Source: an uncultured Granulosicoccaceae bacterium (GTDB lineage Bacteria > Pseudomonadota > Gammaproteobacteria > Granulosicoccales > Granulosicoccaceae). Taken from it: 64,000 nucleotides of DNA. The stretch covers positions 1-64,000 of the forward strand of contig CALLLW010000061.1 in the NCBI GenBank assembly GCA_938007995.1. The letters are read 5' to 3'. Made by a program: the position numbers and the translations under genes. Shown piece after piece: positions 24,904 to 35,502 of the stretch. How positions within the stretch are numbered: the first letter of the stretch is position 1; the number at the start of each line of letters is the position of its first letter. Under the pieces are notes generated by a model, which was not told where the DNA came from, ran no database searches, and saw only the letters and a program-made list of their open reading frames with translations.

Positions 24904-27684
24904 TTAGCTCAGCTGACCGTGGCAGCGCTTGAACTTTTTACCCGAACCACACCAGCATGGATCGTTACGCCCCACCTTCGGCTCATCACGTACAAAAGTT
25001 TCTTCAGTGTCTACAGCGGCACCGCCCGGTGCGCCCTGGCCCGCTACACCCTGGCCTGCTACACCCTGACCTGCGCCAGCTTGCCCGGCAGCATCAGGCG
25101 GCGCTGATGCTGTGGCACTGGCTGCAGCTGCATGCTCATAGCTGACTTCCTGCGGGCGCGCAGCTTCTGCTGCGGCTTCAGCCTGAGCGACTTCTTCAGG
25201 ATCTCTGACCTGCACCTTGGCAAGCGTACCGACTACGTCTTTCTTGTATTCATCCAACATGCCGGAGAAAAGCTCAAATGATTCACGCTTGTATTCCTGC
25301 TTCGGGTTTTTTTGTGCATAACCACGAAGGTTTACGCTTTGACGCAGGTAATCCATTGAAGCCAGATGTTCTTTCCAGTGATCATCAAGCGTTTTAAGCA
25401 ATACGAACTTTTCAAAGCGTCGCAGTGTTTCGCTGCCGGCGCGCTCTTCGATTTGCTTGTACTTCTCAACCAGCTTTTCTGTTGCGTACTCGTTGATGTC
25501 ATCTTCATCAGCATCCGGTTCTGCCTCAAGGTACGCTTTCAGGTCTACCTCGGCATCGAAACGTTGCTTTATCTCTTCGGAAGCGCCTTCAAGATCCCAG
25601 CTTTCATCAAGTGAACCCGGAACCACATACTCTGCCATCAGGGTTTCGACTGCGTCTTCACGCATGGCATCAACGGTTTCGGTGACTTCTTCAGCGTCTA
25701 TGATTTCATCTCTTTGTTCATAGATCACTTTACGCTGATCGTTGGCAACATCATCATATTCGAGAAGGTGTTTTCTGATATCAAAGTTATGACCTTCCAC
25801 TTTGCGCTGTGCATTTTCGATAGCGCGAGTCACCAGCGAGTGCTCAATGGCTTCGCCTTCTTCCATGCCAAGCTTCTGCATGATGTTACCGATGCGCTCG
25901 GATGCAAAGATTCGCATCAGGTTATCTTCCAGTGAAAGATAAAAGCGTGAGGAGCCGGGGTCACCCTGTCTGCCGGAGCGACCACGCAGCTGGTTATCGA
26001 TACGCCGGCTTTCGTGACGCTCGGTACCAATGATATGCAGGCCGCCCGAGTCCAGTACTTCCTTGTGGCGCTTTTCCCACGCTGCAGTTCGCGCTGCTTT
26101 GTCTGTGTCTGAGACCGATTCAAGGCCACCAAGCTCGGCTTCAAGGTTTCCACCCAGCACGATGTCTGTACCGCGACCCGCCATATTGGTTGCAATGGTT
26201 ACTGCACCTGGTCGGCCGGCATCGGCAATGATCTGCGCTTCGCGCTCGTGCTGCTTGGCGTTGAGCACCTCATGCGGGATGTTTTTCTCTTTAAGCAGAT
26301 TCGATAAGTATTCAGATGTTTCGATTGAAGTAGTACCAACCAATACTGGCTGCTTACGCTCCACGCAGGAATCAATGTCTTCAACTATCGCATCGTATTT
26401 TTCGCGTTGGGTTAAATAAATGAGATCACCGCGATCGTCACGGATCATCGATTTATTGGTCGGTATCACGACCACTTCAAGACCATAAATCTGTTCAAAC
26501 TCAAACGCTTCTGTGTCCGCAGTACCAGTCATACCTGCCAGCTTTTCATAAAGCCTGAAGTAGTTCTGATAGGTTATTGACGCGAGCGTCTGGTTTTCCT
26601 GTTGAATCTGAACGCCTTCTTTGGCTTCAATCGCCTGGTGCAAACCATCTGACCAGCGACGGCCTGCCATGGTACGGCCTGTGAACTCATCAACGATCAC
26701 AATCTGACCACCGCTGACGATGTAGTCGATATCTTTTTTGAAAATCGCGTGTGCCCTGAGCGCTGCATTCAGGTGATGCAGCAGGCTGATATTGGAAGCA
26801 TCGTAGAGACTGTCATTTTCTTCGAGCAGATCCTGCTCTGCCAACAATGACTCGATACGATCCATGCCGGTCTCGGTAAGAAAGACCTGCTTTGATTTTT
26901 CATCAATGGTGTAGTCGCCAGGCCCCTCTTCTTCTACAACCGCTTCAAGCTTGGGGACAACCAGGTTGATTTTTGCGTAAGTTTCGCTGCTTTCGTTGGT
27001 CGGGCCGGAAATAATAAGTGGCGTACGCGCTTCATCGATCAGAATAGAGTCAACTTCATCAACAATTGCAAAGTACAAGGCACGCTGTACCTTATCTTCA
27101 CTGCTAAGCGCCATGTTGTCACGCAGGTAGTCGAATCCGAACTCATTGTTAGTACCGTAAGTTACATCTGCGGCATAAGCTTCGCGGCGCTGTTTGGATG
27201 ATAGCCCGCTAATGATGACGCCCACCGTCAGACCCATAAACCGGTACAGATTTCCCATCCAGTCAGAGTCGCGCTGTGCCAGATAGTCGTTAACAGTAAT
27301 CACGTGTACGCCGCGACCGGTTAGTGCGTTCAGGTAAACGGCGGTGGTTGCCACCAGGGTCTTACCTTCACCGGTACGCATTTCTGCAATCTTGCCATCA
27401 TGCAGTACAGCACCACCAATGAACTGCACATCATAATGACGCATGCCAAGCGATCGAACACCAGCCTCTCGTACTGCGGCAAAAGCCTCTGGCAGTAATT
27501 CATCGAGCGTGGCGCCATTCTCAAGCCTGGTTCTGAATTCCTGAGTTTTGGCTTTGAGCTGATCGTCAGTCAGGCCGGCCATCTCATCACTGAGTGCTGT
27601 CGCTCCACTCACTGTGCGAGCGTATTCCTTTACCAGGCGGTCGTTTCGACTGCCCACGAATTTTCTAACTAAGTTACCTAACAT
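24904..27684 (-). CDS. secA: Protein translocase ATPase SecA
   Basis: 926 residues from the ATG at 27684, giving the standard start [16 protein letters not shown]; the frame opens four codons earlier at a TTG. DEAD-type motor motifs are visible: [11 protein letters not shown] (Walker A), [20 protein letters not shown] (Walker B), [14 protein letters not shown] and [15 protein letters not shown]. The PPXD, helical scaffold and wing regions follow. The C-terminal zinc-binding SEC-C motif [14 protein letters not shown] binds SecB and lipids. Just before it is a low-complexity linker with three five-residue AGQGV/A repeats. It drives post-translational export through SecYEG. No secM-like leader gene is present upstream. 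Confidence 0.98.
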   Translation of the reverse strand: MLGNLVRKFVGSRNDRLVKEYARTVSGATALSDEMAGLTDDQLKAKTQEFRTRLENGATLDELLPEAFAAVREAGVRSLGMRHYDVQFIGGAVLHDGKIAEMRTGEGKTLVATTAVYLNALTGRGVHVITVNDYLAQRDSDWMGNLYRFMGLTVGVIISGLSSKQRREAYAADVTYGTNNEFGFDYLRDNMALSSEDKVQRALYFAIVDEVDSILIDEARTPLIISGPTNESSETYAKINLVVPKLEAVVEEEGPGDYTIDEKSKQVFLTETGMDRIESLLAEQDLLEENDSLYDASNISLLHHLNAALRAHAIFKKDIDYIVSGGQIVIVDEFTGRTMAGRRWSDGLHQAIEAKEGVQIQQENQTLASITYQNYFRLYEKLAGMTGTADTEAFEFEQIYGLEVVVIPTNKSMIRDDRGDLIYLTQREKYDAIVEDIDSCVERKQPVLVGTTSIETSEYLSNLLKEKNIPHEVLNAKQHEREAQIIADAGRPGAVTIATNMAGRGTDIVLGGNLEAELGGLESVSDTDKAARTAAWEKRHKEVLDSGGLHIIGTERHESRRIDNQLRGRSGRQGDPGSSRFYLSLEDNLMRIFASERIGNIMQKLGMEEGEAIEHSLVTRAIENAQRKVEGHNFDIRKHLLEYDDVANDQRKVIYEQRDEIIDAEEVTETVDAMREDAVETLMAEYVVPGSLDESWDLEGASEEIKQRFDAEVDLKAYLEAEPDADEDDINEYATEKLVEKYKQIEERAGSETLRRFEKFVLLKTLDDHWKEHLASMDYLRQSVNLRGYAQKNPKQEYKRESFELFSGMLDEYKKDVVGTLAKVQVRDPEEVAQAEAAAEAARPQEVSYEHAAAASATASAPPDAAGQAGAGQGVAGQGVAGQGAPGGAAVDTEETFVRDEPKVGRNDPCWCGSGKKFKRCHGQLS
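25031..25075 (-). repeat. 15-bp repeat x3 inside secA
   Basis: Three 15-bp units (25031-25045, 25046-25060, 25061-25075) encode AGQGV-type pentapeptides in the disordered linker before the SecA zinc motif. Such in-frame units can change copy number without breaking the frame. Confidence 0.8.
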
Positions 27685-28020
27685 CTGGCCTACCAATCAT
27701 CGGTTACTCTGCGCTGTGCGAGGCGGTCGCCAGAAGCTTCCGCACGTGTTTGTGTGGTGCAAATAGTATCAGTTTGGCTGTCGGTAATGCATGGTTTTGA
27801 CTTGGATCAAGCCTGTCTGCAAAACCGCAACTGCCGGGTACGTCAGACAAGCGTATGGGCGTCCGGTTCGAATTCCAGCGGTACCACTCTGCGACAAAGC
27901 ATCCAGGCAGCATACGAAACCCACTATTAGCCCCTGCACTATGCAATTTTGACGCACACCTATATCCCGGTTGCGGTCAAGCAATTGGCGGCTAGACATC
28001 AATATGGATACACTCGCGCC
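27685..28020. other. Divergent intergenic region secA / dciA-like
   Basis: 336 bp. Open frames on the minus strand here have no domain and overlap each other; I treat the region as non-coding. It must hold the secA promoter, which I could not assign. Confidence 0.5.
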
Positions 28021-28317
28021 ATGCAGCAATTAAACAGCTTTCTGGATTCTGAGCTTGTCCGCCGATCACGTCAGTGGCAACGCCTGAAAATACTACTGGC
28101 CAAAGCATTGCCCACGGAGTTTTTGGCGAAAGTCAGTTATGCCCACCTTGACGATAATGGCAAGCTGACAATGTTCGCAGATGCACCGGAATGGACCAGC
28201 CGAATGCGATTCTACACAAGCGAAATTACTGAGGTTTTCGAGGAAGAAGGCCTCAAAGTTGCGGAGATTCAGGTGAAGACGGTACCCGCGCCAGAGGCGA
28301 GGCCACCGGCGGGTTGA
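28021..28317 (+). CDS. DUF721 / DciA-like protein
   Basis: 98 residues from the ATG at 28021 (the frame is open from a TTG at 27949). The sequence MQQLNSFLDSELVRRSRQW followed by ALPTEFLAKVSYAHLDDNGKLTMFADAPEWTSRMRFY has the layout of the DUF721 family, including the conserved strand, the G-x-L pattern and the final W-x-x-x-L/M-R-F element. The family includes DciA, a loader of the DnaB helicase. In Pseudomonas a DUF721 gene occupies this same spot between lpxC and secA, in opposite orientation to them, which supports the call. It is shorter than typical DciA, so only the core domain is present. Confidence 0.65.
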   Translation: MQQLNSFLDSELVRRSRQWQRLKILLAKALPTEFLAKVSYAHLDDNGKLTMFADAPEWTSRMRFYTSEITEVFEEEGLKVAEIQVKTVPAPEARPPAG

Positions 28318-28393
28318 TTGCGGACTGCTTGCCAATCAGTTGCACTGACCGGCAAGCGACCCACCAATTTGAAACTGATTCAGGCCAGCAAAA

Positions 28394-29326
28394 TCAGGCT
28401 GGCTGAAGTTCTGCTCCTGACGCCACCAAAGGTTGAGTGTAGGCGATTGGGCTTTGGTCTTCCTGGAAAGTGACTTCCTCCCATGTTTCGGGGTGAGCCA
28501 GCAGCTCCCTGACCAATAAATTATTTAAGCCATGCCCTGACTTGTAACCGGAAAACTCGCCAATGACGCCACAACCCAGCTGAAACAGATCGCCAATAGC
28601 ATCAAGAATCTTGTGCCGGACAAACTCATCACCATAGCGCAGGCCGTCAGAATTAAGCACTTTGTAATTGTCGACTACGATTGCGTTATCGAGACAGCCA
28701 CCCAATGCCAGATTGCGTGAACGCAATGCTTCAATGTCGCTCATAAAGCCAAAGGTTCTGGCGCGGCTGATTTCCCGCACAAAAGATGATGATGAGAAAT
28801 CAATGGCTGCGCGCTGAGACCCTTCAGCAATAGCCGGGTGCTTGAAGTTGATTTCAAAATTCACGCGAAAACCATTGTATGGTGCAAATCGCACCCATTT
28901 GTCGTCTTCTTCAACATACACTGGCTTTTTGATTCTGATGAAGCGCTTTGGCGCTACCTGCTCGCGAATTCCTGCTGACTGAATCAGAAAAATAAACGGT
29001 GCTGAACTACCATCCATGATCGGCACTTCACGCGCACTCACATCAACAAAGCAGTTATCGACCCCTAGCCCTGCAAATGCTGCCATCAGATGCTCAATGG
29101 TTGATACTGTGTTGCCGTCTTCATCACCAATAGTGGTAGCAAGCTCGGTTGACACAACATTCAGCGCGGTGGCTGGAATGGTAGCAACCGTATCGCCCAT
29201 GTGGCGCCTGAAAACTATGCCGGTGTTGACCGGAGCTGGCGACAGAGTCAGGTAAACTTTGCGGCCCGTGTGCAAACCCACGCCTGTGGCATGGATAGAG
29301 TTGTTCAACGTACGTTGGCAGATCAC
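28394..29326 (-). CDS. lpxC: UDP-3-O-acyl-N-acetylglucosamine deacetylase LpxC
   Basis: 310 residues. Zinc ligands are in [12 protein letters not shown] (His79) and [10 protein letters not shown] (His and Asp), with the catalytic His in GHGLNN near residue 265. The N-terminal [21 protein letters not shown] is canonical. It catalyses the committed step of lipid A synthesis in the cytoplasm. It follows the dcw cluster after a 423-bp gap, as in many gammaproteobacteria. Confidence 0.97.
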   Translation of the reverse strand: MICQRTLNNSIHATGVGLHTGRKVYLTLSPAPVNTGIVFRRHMGDTVATIPATALNVVSTELATTIGDEDGNTVSTIEHLMAAFAGLGVDNCFVDVSAREVPIMDGSSAPFIFLIQSAGIREQVAPKRFIRIKKPVYVEEDDKWVRFAPYNGFRVNFEINFKHPAIAEGSQRAAIDFSSSSFVREISRARTFGFMSDIEALRSRNLALGGCLDNAIVVDNYKVLNSDGLRYGDEFVRHKILDAIGDLFQLGCGVIGEFSGYKSGHGLNNLLVRELLAHPETWEEVTFQEDQSPIAYTQPLVASGAELQPA

Positions 29327-29749
29327 CTTATTATTGTCCTTATTGTAGGCAGCTGAATTTTGCGCTAGTTACTATTTTAGGGTCCCGGAAACGAAAATAC
29401 GCTGGTCACTGTCTGAAATGAGCGACAACGAACCGGGCTTCAGTTCGCAAGATACTAAAGGAAGGGGTTGGCCACCTCCAGCACCCTTAAGCGATGGTAA
29501 CTAACGGCCTAAGTCCCACAGTATGGATTTCGCAGCCTGAGTAATTAGTGACTGGCTGAGCAATTTTTTGTAGATACAACGGCACCATGAGCGGTGCCGT
29601 GCGTAACAGCTCAGCTAATCACCGATTAACAAAACCGTTAGGTTAGGGTGACGTGGCATTGGAAAGTTCCAGAAACTGATTGTAATACCTTTGAAGACCA
29701 CTACACCACGGTGGTGGCCTTCTATTCAGCTGAGCCTGACTGGCGGGAT
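29327..29749. other. Intergenic region ftsZ / lpxC
   Basis: 423 bp between the ftsZ stop and the lpxC start on the minus strand. It contains the hairpin at 29580-29599 near ftsZ and, closer to lpxC, an A/T-rich TAAAAT box at about 29375-29380 (minus strand) that could be an lpxC -10 element; no clear -35 was seen. No gene. Confidence 0.5.
29580..29599 (-). terminator. Hairpin downstream of ftsZ
   Basis: Perfect 7-bp stem cggcacc/ggtgccg with a 6-nt loop, about 150 bp past the ftsZ stop. On the minus strand it is followed by TTGTATCTAC, a weak T-rich tail. A candidate end for dcw transcripts. Confidence 0.5.
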
Positions 29750-31030
29750 TTAATCGGCCTGCTTGCGCAGAAATGTTGGCAGATCGAGGTAAGTCATTTC
29801 ACCATCATTGTTGGTAGAGATATCGTAATTGCCACGATCCGGGCGCGAAACACGCTGCCGGCGTGAGCTGTTATCACGCTCACCGAACGCTTGTGTTGAT
29901 CCTGCTTCGCGTGTAGAGGGAGCTTTGCGAGACGCGCGTTCAACAGCGGGCTTGTCATATTGACCAAAACTTGTGGGTTCAATACCTGCGTCTGCTGCAA
30001 CATTGGTATCAGTCGATTTTCGACCATCGTTTGAGCGAATAACACGCATTGGTTTGCGGATTCTTTCTTCTTCAAGACCTGAAGCGACCACTGTTACGCG
30101 GATCTCACCTTCCATCTCATTGTTGATGGATGTTCCCATCACAACGTTCGCGTCAGCCGAGGAGATGCTTTCAAGAACATCACCCACAGTTTCATATTCA
30201 CGCATTGATAGATCAGAACCCGCAGTGATATTACACAGAATACCACGCGCGCCTTTTAAGTTGATGTCATCAAGCAACGGGCTTTCAGTTGCCATACGTG
30301 CCGCATCAGCAGCGCGATTTTCACCATGTGCACTACCGGTACCCATCATCGCCTGACCCATTTCAGACATCACCGACCGAACATCAGCAAAGTCAACGTT
30401 GATTAGACCAGGATTAGTAATAATTTCAGCAATACCCTGCACCGCATTTTTTAGAACATCGTTGGCAGCTTTGAATGCCTGCAACATGGTGACGTTTGTT
30501 GGCAGATTAGTCAGCAGCTTTTCATTCGGTACAACAATGACTGAATCAACATGCTGTCGTAATTCAACCAATCCATCTTCAGCAACTTTTTTGCGCTTAC
30601 CGCCTTCAAAAGGAAACGGCTTGGTCACAACCGCAACGGTCAGCACACCAAGATCTTTAGCAATGGAAGCAATCACTGGTATAGCACCTGTACCAGTACC
30701 ACCACCCATACCTGCAGTCAGAAACAACATGTCTGCACCGCTGATAACCTGCTGTATGTGATCGCGGTCTTCCTGCGCCGCCTGTCGGCCAATATCAGGA
30801 TTGGTACCCGCGCCTAAACCCTTGGTGATTTCAGAACCAAGCTGAATAGTATTTTTGGCTCCCATTTTAGAGAGCACCTGTGCATCGGTATTTGCACAAA
30901 TATACTCAACGCCCTGTATGTTGGCATTCATCATGTGATCAACGGCATTGCCACCGCCACCACCAACACCCATCACCTTGATAACTGCTGCCTGAGTATC
31001 TCTTGTATCGTATTGGAACATTCTTGTCAC
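29750..31030 (-). CDS. ftsZ: Cell division GTPase FtsZ
   Basis: 426 residues. The nucleotide-binding glycine loop VGGGGGNAVDHM and the tubulin signature GGGTGTG (residues 109-115) are intact. The T7-loop region NVDFADVRSVM is present. The C-terminal linker (about 320-410) is rich in D/E/R/S/T and ends in the conserved FtsA/ZipA-binding peptide MTYLDLPTFLRKQAD. FtsZ forms the cytokinetic ring. Met4 (MFQYD) is an alternative start. The ftsQ-ftsA-ftsZ order is preserved, with only 34 bp between ftsA and ftsZ. Confidence 0.98.
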   Translation of the reverse strand: MTRMFQYDTRDTQAAVIKVMGVGGGGGNAVDHMMNANIQGVEYICANTDAQVLSKMGAKNTIQLGSEITKGLGAGTNPDIGRQAAQEDRDHIQQVISGADMLFLTAGMGGGTGTGAIPVIASIAKDLGVLTVAVVTKPFPFEGGKRKKVAEDGLVELRQHVDSVIVVPNEKLLTNLPTNVTMLQAFKAANDVLKNAVQGIAEIITNPGLINVDFADVRSVMSEMGQAMMGTGSAHGENRAADAARMATESPLLDDINLKGARGILCNITAGSDLSMREYETVGDVLESISSADANVVMGTSINNEMEGEIRVTVVASGLEEERIRKPMRVIRSNDGRKSTDTNVAADAGIEPTSFGQYDKPAVERASRKAPSTREAGSTQAFGERDNSSRRQRVSRPDRGNYDISTNNDGEMTYLDLPTFLRKQAD

Positions 31031-31064
31031 CCTCGGTTAATTCGTGCTTATAAAATAAATATTT

Positions 31065-32303
31065 TCAGAAATTTCTTTTGAACCATGCTTTCATACGTTC
31101 AAACACTCCTTCTTCCGCCACTCCTCCACGTGAGTCATTCTCCAGCTTTGCCCCCCCTGATTTTTGCCCATACATTAGCAGGCCGACTCCAGTCGCATGT
31201 ATAGGGTTACAGACCACATCCACCAATCCGGAAATATTCTGTGGTTCTCCCAGCCTCACAGGCATGTGAAATACCTCTTCAGCTAATTCAACTACTCCCT
31301 GTATCTTTGAGCTGCCACCGGTAAGCACAACTCCGGAGGCACATAATTCTTCATAGCCACTGCGCCGCAACTCCTGCTGCACCAGCGTTAGCAATTCTTC
31401 GTAGCGGGCTTCAACCACTTCAGCCAGCACCTGGCTCTCAAGCTCTTTGGAGTCGCGATCACCTACACCGGGTACTTCAATGATGTCATTCGGTGATGCC
31501 AACTGCTGCAAGGCACAGGCATAGCGAACTTTGATATCTTCTGCATAAGGTGTTGGAGTACGAACAGCCACAGCGATATCGTTGGTGACCTGATCACCGG
31601 CAATCGGAATAACAGCAGTGTGGCGAATTGCGCCGTCTGTGAATACCGCGATATCCGTGGTGCCGCCACCGATATCTACCAGACAGACACCCAGTTCTTT
31701 TTCATCTTCTGTAAGAACTGAATAGGAAGACGCCAGTTGCTCAAGGATAATGTCGTCAACACCCAGGCCGCAACGTTGAACACACTTGATGATATTCTGC
31801 GCCGCGCTTACCGACCCTGTTACCAGATGCACTTTCGCCTCAAGCCGGACACCAGACATACCGATAGGCTCGCGAATACCTTCCTGGTTATCAATAATAA
31901 ACTCCTGCGGCAACACATGCAGGATCTTTTGATCCGCCGGTATTGCAACCGCTTTGGCTGCATCGATCACTCGTTCAATATCGCCAGGGGTCACTTCGCC
32001 ATCACGAATCGCGACAATCCCGTGGGAGTTCATGCTTTTAATATGACTGCCGGCAATCCCTGCGTACACAGATTGAATCTGTACGCCTGCCATTAGCTCT
32101 GCTTCGTTTACTGCTTCCTGAATTGCCGCTACCGTTGCCTCGATATTAATGACAACACCTTTCTTCAACCCTTGCGACGGCTGATGACCCAAGCCGATGA
32201 TTTCGATTCGTTCGTCATCAATAATTTTTGCCACTATGGCAACAATTTTAGTGGTGCCAATATCGAGACCAACAACAATATTTAAATCCTGACTATCCAC
32301 CAT
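31065..32303 (-). CDS. ftsA: Cell division protein FtsA
   Basis: 412 residues of the actin/Hsp70 ATPase fold. Phosphate 1 is GLDIGTTKIVAIV at about residues 12-24. The SHS2/1C insertion (about 85-165) contains GSHIKSMNSHGIVAI. Phosphate 2 is LVDIGGGTTDIAVF and the adenosine motif is GVVLTGGSSKIQGV. The amphipathic C-terminal helix FERMKAWFKRNF tethers the protein to the membrane. FtsA anchors FtsZ and recruits later division proteins. It begins one base after the ftsQ stop codon. Confidence 0.97.
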   Translation of the reverse strand: MVDSQDLNIVVGLDIGTTKIVAIVAKIIDDERIEIIGLGHQPSQGLKKGVVINIEATVAAIQEAVNEAELMAGVQIQSVYAGIAGSHIKSMNSHGIVAIRDGEVTPGDIERVIDAAKAVAIPADQKILHVLPQEFIIDNQEGIREPIGMSGVRLEAKVHLVTGSVSAAQNIIKCVQRCGLGVDDIILEQLASSYSVLTEDEKELGVCLVDIGGGTTDIAVFTDGAIRHTAVIPIAGDQVTNDIAVAVRTPTPYAEDIKVRYACALQQLASPNDIIEVPGVGDRDSKELESQVLAEVVEARYEELLTLVQQELRRSGYEELCASGVVLTGGSSKIQGVVELAEEVFHMPVRLGEPQNISGLVDVVCNPIHATGVGLLMYGQKSGGAKLENDSRGGVAEEGVFERMKAWFKRNF

Positions 32304-32304
32304 C

Positions 32305-33123
32305 TCACTGAACCCTCAAATTTTCTGAAACGGCACTCTTGCGCGCCATTGCAAATCCATTCGTGTACCGCATATCCACTGTTGCGACGTCGTCATACAC
32401 AGGGGCAATGTAAGGTCTGAAAATTTCAGAGAAGTTTTTTATTCTTTTTTGTACTTCGCGATGACCAATAACCACTTTCACATCGTTCTTTAAGTACAGA
32501 GTCAGTGACCGGCGATCATCTTCAACCATGCCTTCAAGCGGTGCTTCAACTGCGTCGAGCATTGTTCTGGTTTCGTTCAGTAATTTCAATAGCGCCACAT
32601 GACGACGCTCAGGCGAATAGAGCACGGGCAAGCTATCAACAAGCGCTTGTAGCTCAGGCTCTGTGTTACCACTGAGCTGCGGCGGTGAAAACAACTTAAA
32701 ACCTGCCGTCACCAGAGACTTATCTCCCCAGCGTGCGATGGGCTGATGCTCTTCCACGTGCACAGTTATGCTCTCGGGCCAGACACGTCTGACGTAGGCG
32801 TTCTCTACCCACGGTAATTCTTCAACGTTGCGCTGGATGCTTTCAATATCAAGATTGAAAAAACCTTTTGAAGCCTGCGTTAATACTCGATTACGCATTT
32901 CTTCTTTATCTGCAAACTGATAAACACCCTCAACCACAACACTGCTGATTGGAAATCGACCGGGATTTCTAAAGTGTTCAATGGCAAGATGCGCTATAAA
33001 GAGTGCCACCAAAGCGAACATACCAACCACTAACGCACGACCCAGCGTGGTTGCCACCCGCTCCGACGACGTCGGCAGTGCAGGCGCATGTTCCCTGGTT
33101 TGTTTGATCTGTACGCTGTTCAC
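32305..33123 (-). CDS. ftsQ: Cell division protein FtsQ
   Basis: 272 residues. A short basic cytoplasmic tail is followed by one membrane segment (about 30-48, VVGMFALVALFIAHLAI), then a POTRA domain (about 57-130, FPISSVVVEGVYQFADKEE) and the beta domain. FtsQ bridges cytoplasmic and periplasmic divisome parts and binds FtsL/FtsB. Its start overlaps the ddl stop codon by 4 bp. Confidence 0.95.
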   Translation of the reverse strand: MNSVQIKQTREHAPALPTSSERVATTLGRALVVGMFALVALFIAHLAIEHFRNPGRFPISSVVVEGVYQFADKEEMRNRVLTQASKGFFNLDIESIQRNVEELPWVENAYVRRVWPESITVHVEEHQPIARWGDKSLVTAGFKLFSPPQLSGNTEPELQALVDSLPVLYSPERRHVALLKLLNETRTMLDAVEAPLEGMVEDDRRSLTLYLKNDVKVVIGHREVQKRIKNFSEIFRPYIAPVYDDVATVDMRYTNGFAMARKSAVSENLRVQ

Positions 33124-34046
33124 TGTTTCCCAACTGTGGTTTTAAGAATTCGAGTAACGAGTTCAACAAAATCCAAACCCATCGCAGCAGCTGCCATTGG
33201 CACAAGACTGTGATCAGTCATGCCAGGCACCGTATTAACTTCCAGCAAATAATAGTTACCGGCGGCGTCCATTAAGAAATCCACCCGGCCCCAGGCTGTA
33301 CAGCGGGTTACTTCAAACACTTTTAATGCTGTGGCCTGAATTGCCTGCTCTGTCTCTGTTGGCAGTCCGCAGGGGCAATCGTAAACCGTCGAGTCTTCCT
33401 GATACTTCGCTTTGTAATCATAAAACTCGCGCGGCGTTGAAATTTTTATCAATGGCAACGCTTTTCCATCCAGCACAGCAGCAGTAATTTCACTGCCGGA
33501 GACAAATTGTTCCACCAGCACATCACCATATTTTGCCGCCTGTTCGTACGCATCATTCAATTCATTTTGATGCGCTATTGACACACCAACACTGGAACCC
33601 TCACAGGCAGGCTTAACCGCGACAGGATAACCAAACTGATTTCCAATGGCTGAAGCTGCAGCGGTAAACTCGGTTTTGTTTCTGACTAACTGCCATGCCG
33701 GTGTAACAATACCGTGCTGATGACATACAGATTTAGTCAGATTTTTATCCATTGTCAGTGCACTGCCAACAACTCCTGTTCCGGTAAACGGAATATCAAG
33801 TGTTTCCAACAGTCCCTGAATCCGTCCGTCTTCACCCCAGGTACCGTGCAACAGGTTAAACACCCGATCACACTTGCCAACCAATGCGCCACTTAATTCA
33901 TGCCGCTCAACATCTACAGCGAATGCATCAATATCTGCGCTGTGAAGTGCGTTGAGCACCTGCTGACCACTCGACAGTGACACCTCACGCTCAGCCGACC
34001 AGCCGCCCATCAATACAGCGACACGTCCGAAATCGATATCAGACAT
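33120..34046 (-). CDS. ddl: D-alanine--D-alanine ligase
   Basis: 308 residues from the ATG at 34046 ([15 protein letters not shown]); a longer open frame to 34124 lies inside murC and is rejected. Family motifs are [35 protein letters not shown], and [22 protein letters not shown] for the ATP and metal site. It makes the D-Ala-D-Ala dipeptide used by MurF. It overlaps murC by 8 bp and ftsQ by 4 bp, so it is embedded in the cluster as DdlB is in E. coli. Confidence 0.96.
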   Translation of the reverse strand: MSDIDFGRVAVLMGGWSAEREVSLSSGQQVLNALHSADIDAFAVDVERHELSGALVGKCDRVFNLLHGTWGEDGRIQGLLETLDIPFTGTGVVGSALTMDKNLTKSVCHQHGIVTPAWQLVRNKTEFTAAASAIGNQFGYPVAVKPACEGSSVGVSIAHQNELNDAYEQAAKYGDVLVEQFVSGSEITAAVLDGKALPLIKISTPREFYDYKAKYQEDSTVYDCPCGLPTETEQAIQATALKVFEVTRCTAWGRVDFLMDAAGNYYLLEVNTVPGMTDHSLVPMAAAAMGLDFVELVTRILKTTVGKQ

Positions 34047-35502
34047 CACTGCCCTCCGCCTGATCTGCAGACACCCATTCAAGATCGGCAAAGTGTTCAG
34101 GCAATGCTGCAGCTGTGGCGCCAATGGATCCCGCCCCGAGAGTCAACACAACATCGTTGGGTATCAACACACCTTCAAGCGTTTTTGCCACCTGATCGAC
34201 TGCAGAAACAAAGATCGGATCTATGACACCGCGCTGCCTGATAGCACGCGACAAAGCCCGTCCGTCTGCACCTGCAATCGGTGTTTCACCTGCCGGGTAA
34301 ACTTCGCAAAGCAGTAATACATCCGCTTCACTAAGCACTTCGATAAAATCATCAAAAAGATCACGGGTGCGGGTAAAACGATGCGGCTGAAAAACCACTA
34401 CCAGCCGGTTACTGGGGCGGCCACTTTTAATTGCCTTCAGCGTTGCTGCAACTTCACGAGGATGATGCCCGTAATCATCGATTAGCTCGGCATGACCATC
34501 TTCAAGTAACAGGTGCCCCAGCTGCTGCGCACGACGACCGATACCCTGAAAATTCTGAAACGCCCTGCGCATGTTTTGCCCACGCAAACCGAGCTCCCAG
34601 CCAACAGCGACAGCAGCAAGCGCATTCTGAGCGTTATGCTTACCCGGCAGGTTAAGCGTGATCTGACGCATCTCGGTGCCATCAGGCAGCTTCACATCGA
34701 AGTTTGACTTCATTCTTTCCTGACGAAAATTCATACCACGAACATCTGCATCTTCACTGAAGCCGTAAGTCATCACCGGCCTGGAAATACGATCCACCAG
34801 TGCACGTACATCTTCATCGTCGATACACATCACCGCAAGGCCATAGAACGGTAAGTGCTGCAAAAATTCGACGAAGGCATTTTTCAATCGATCAAAGTCG
34901 TTCTCGTAAGCAGATAGATGATCAGCATCGATGTTAGTCACAATGGCAATCACCGGCTGCAAAGACAAAAATGAGGCATCACTTTCATCAGCTTCTGCCA
35001 CCAGCCACTCTGACTGACCAAGATAGGCATTGGTTGACGAGCTGTTGAGCTTGCCACCTATCACGTAGGTTGGATCAAGTCCGCCCTCTGTCAATAGGCT
35101 TGCCACCAGACTGGTCGTGGTGGTTTTACCGTGTGTGCCGGCAATCGCTATACCCTGCTTGAAGCGCATTAGCTCACCGAGCATCTCCGCACGTCGTATC
35201 ACCGGGATGCGAATCTCTCTTGCCACGGCAACTTCGGGGTTATCTTCTGAAATGGCCGATGAAACAACCACAACATCAACACCCTCTACATTAGCAGCCT
35301 CGTGACTCTGATAGATTCTGGCCCCGAGTGACTCAAGCCTTTTCACCAACGCATTACGTGCCATATCCGAACCACTGACGCTGTAGCCAAGATTAATCAT
35401 CACCTCGGCGATGCCACCCATTCCCACACCGCCAATACCAACAAAGTGCACATGATCAATGCGCCGCATCCAGCTTTGCGGACTGTTTGCAACCGTGCTC
35501 AT
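34039..35502 (-). CDS. murC: UDP-N-acetylmuramate--L-alanine ligase MurC
   Basis: 487 residues. The N-terminal Rossmann segment [28 protein letters not shown] binds UDP-MurNAc; the ATP P-loop is [14 protein letters not shown] (about 120-133). [13 protein letters not shown] and [12 protein letters not shown] are Mur ligase C-domain landmarks. It adds the first stem residue, L-Ala. It overlaps murG by 4 bp. Confidence 0.97.
   Translation of the reverse strand: MSTVANSPQSWMRRIDHVHFVGIGGVGMGGIAEVMINLGYSVSGSDMARNALVKRLESLGARIYQSHEAANVEGVDVVVVSSAISEDNPEVAVAREIRIPVIRRAEMLGELMRFKQGIAIAGTHGKTTTTSLVASLLTEGGLDPTYVIGGKLNSSSTNAYLGQSEWLVAEADESDASFLSLQPVIAIVTNIDADHLSAYENDFDRLKNAFVEFLQHLPFYGLAVMCIDDEDVRALVDRISRPVMTYGFSEDADVRGMNFRQERMKSNFDVKLPDGTEMRQITLNLPGKHNAQNALAAVAVGWELGLRGQNMRRAFQNFQGIGRRAQQLGHLLLEDGHAELIDDYGHHPREVAATLKAIKSGRPSNRLVVVFQPHRFTRTRDLFDDFIEVLSEADVLLLCEVYPAGETPIAGADGRALSRAIRQRGVIDPIFVSAVDQVAKTLEGVLIPNDVVLTLGAGSIGATAAALPEHFADLEWVSADQAEGSDV

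Noticed and set aside
34047..34124. Upstream extension of ddl
   Set aside because: It lies inside murC, and homology begins at [15 protein letters not shown] (34046).
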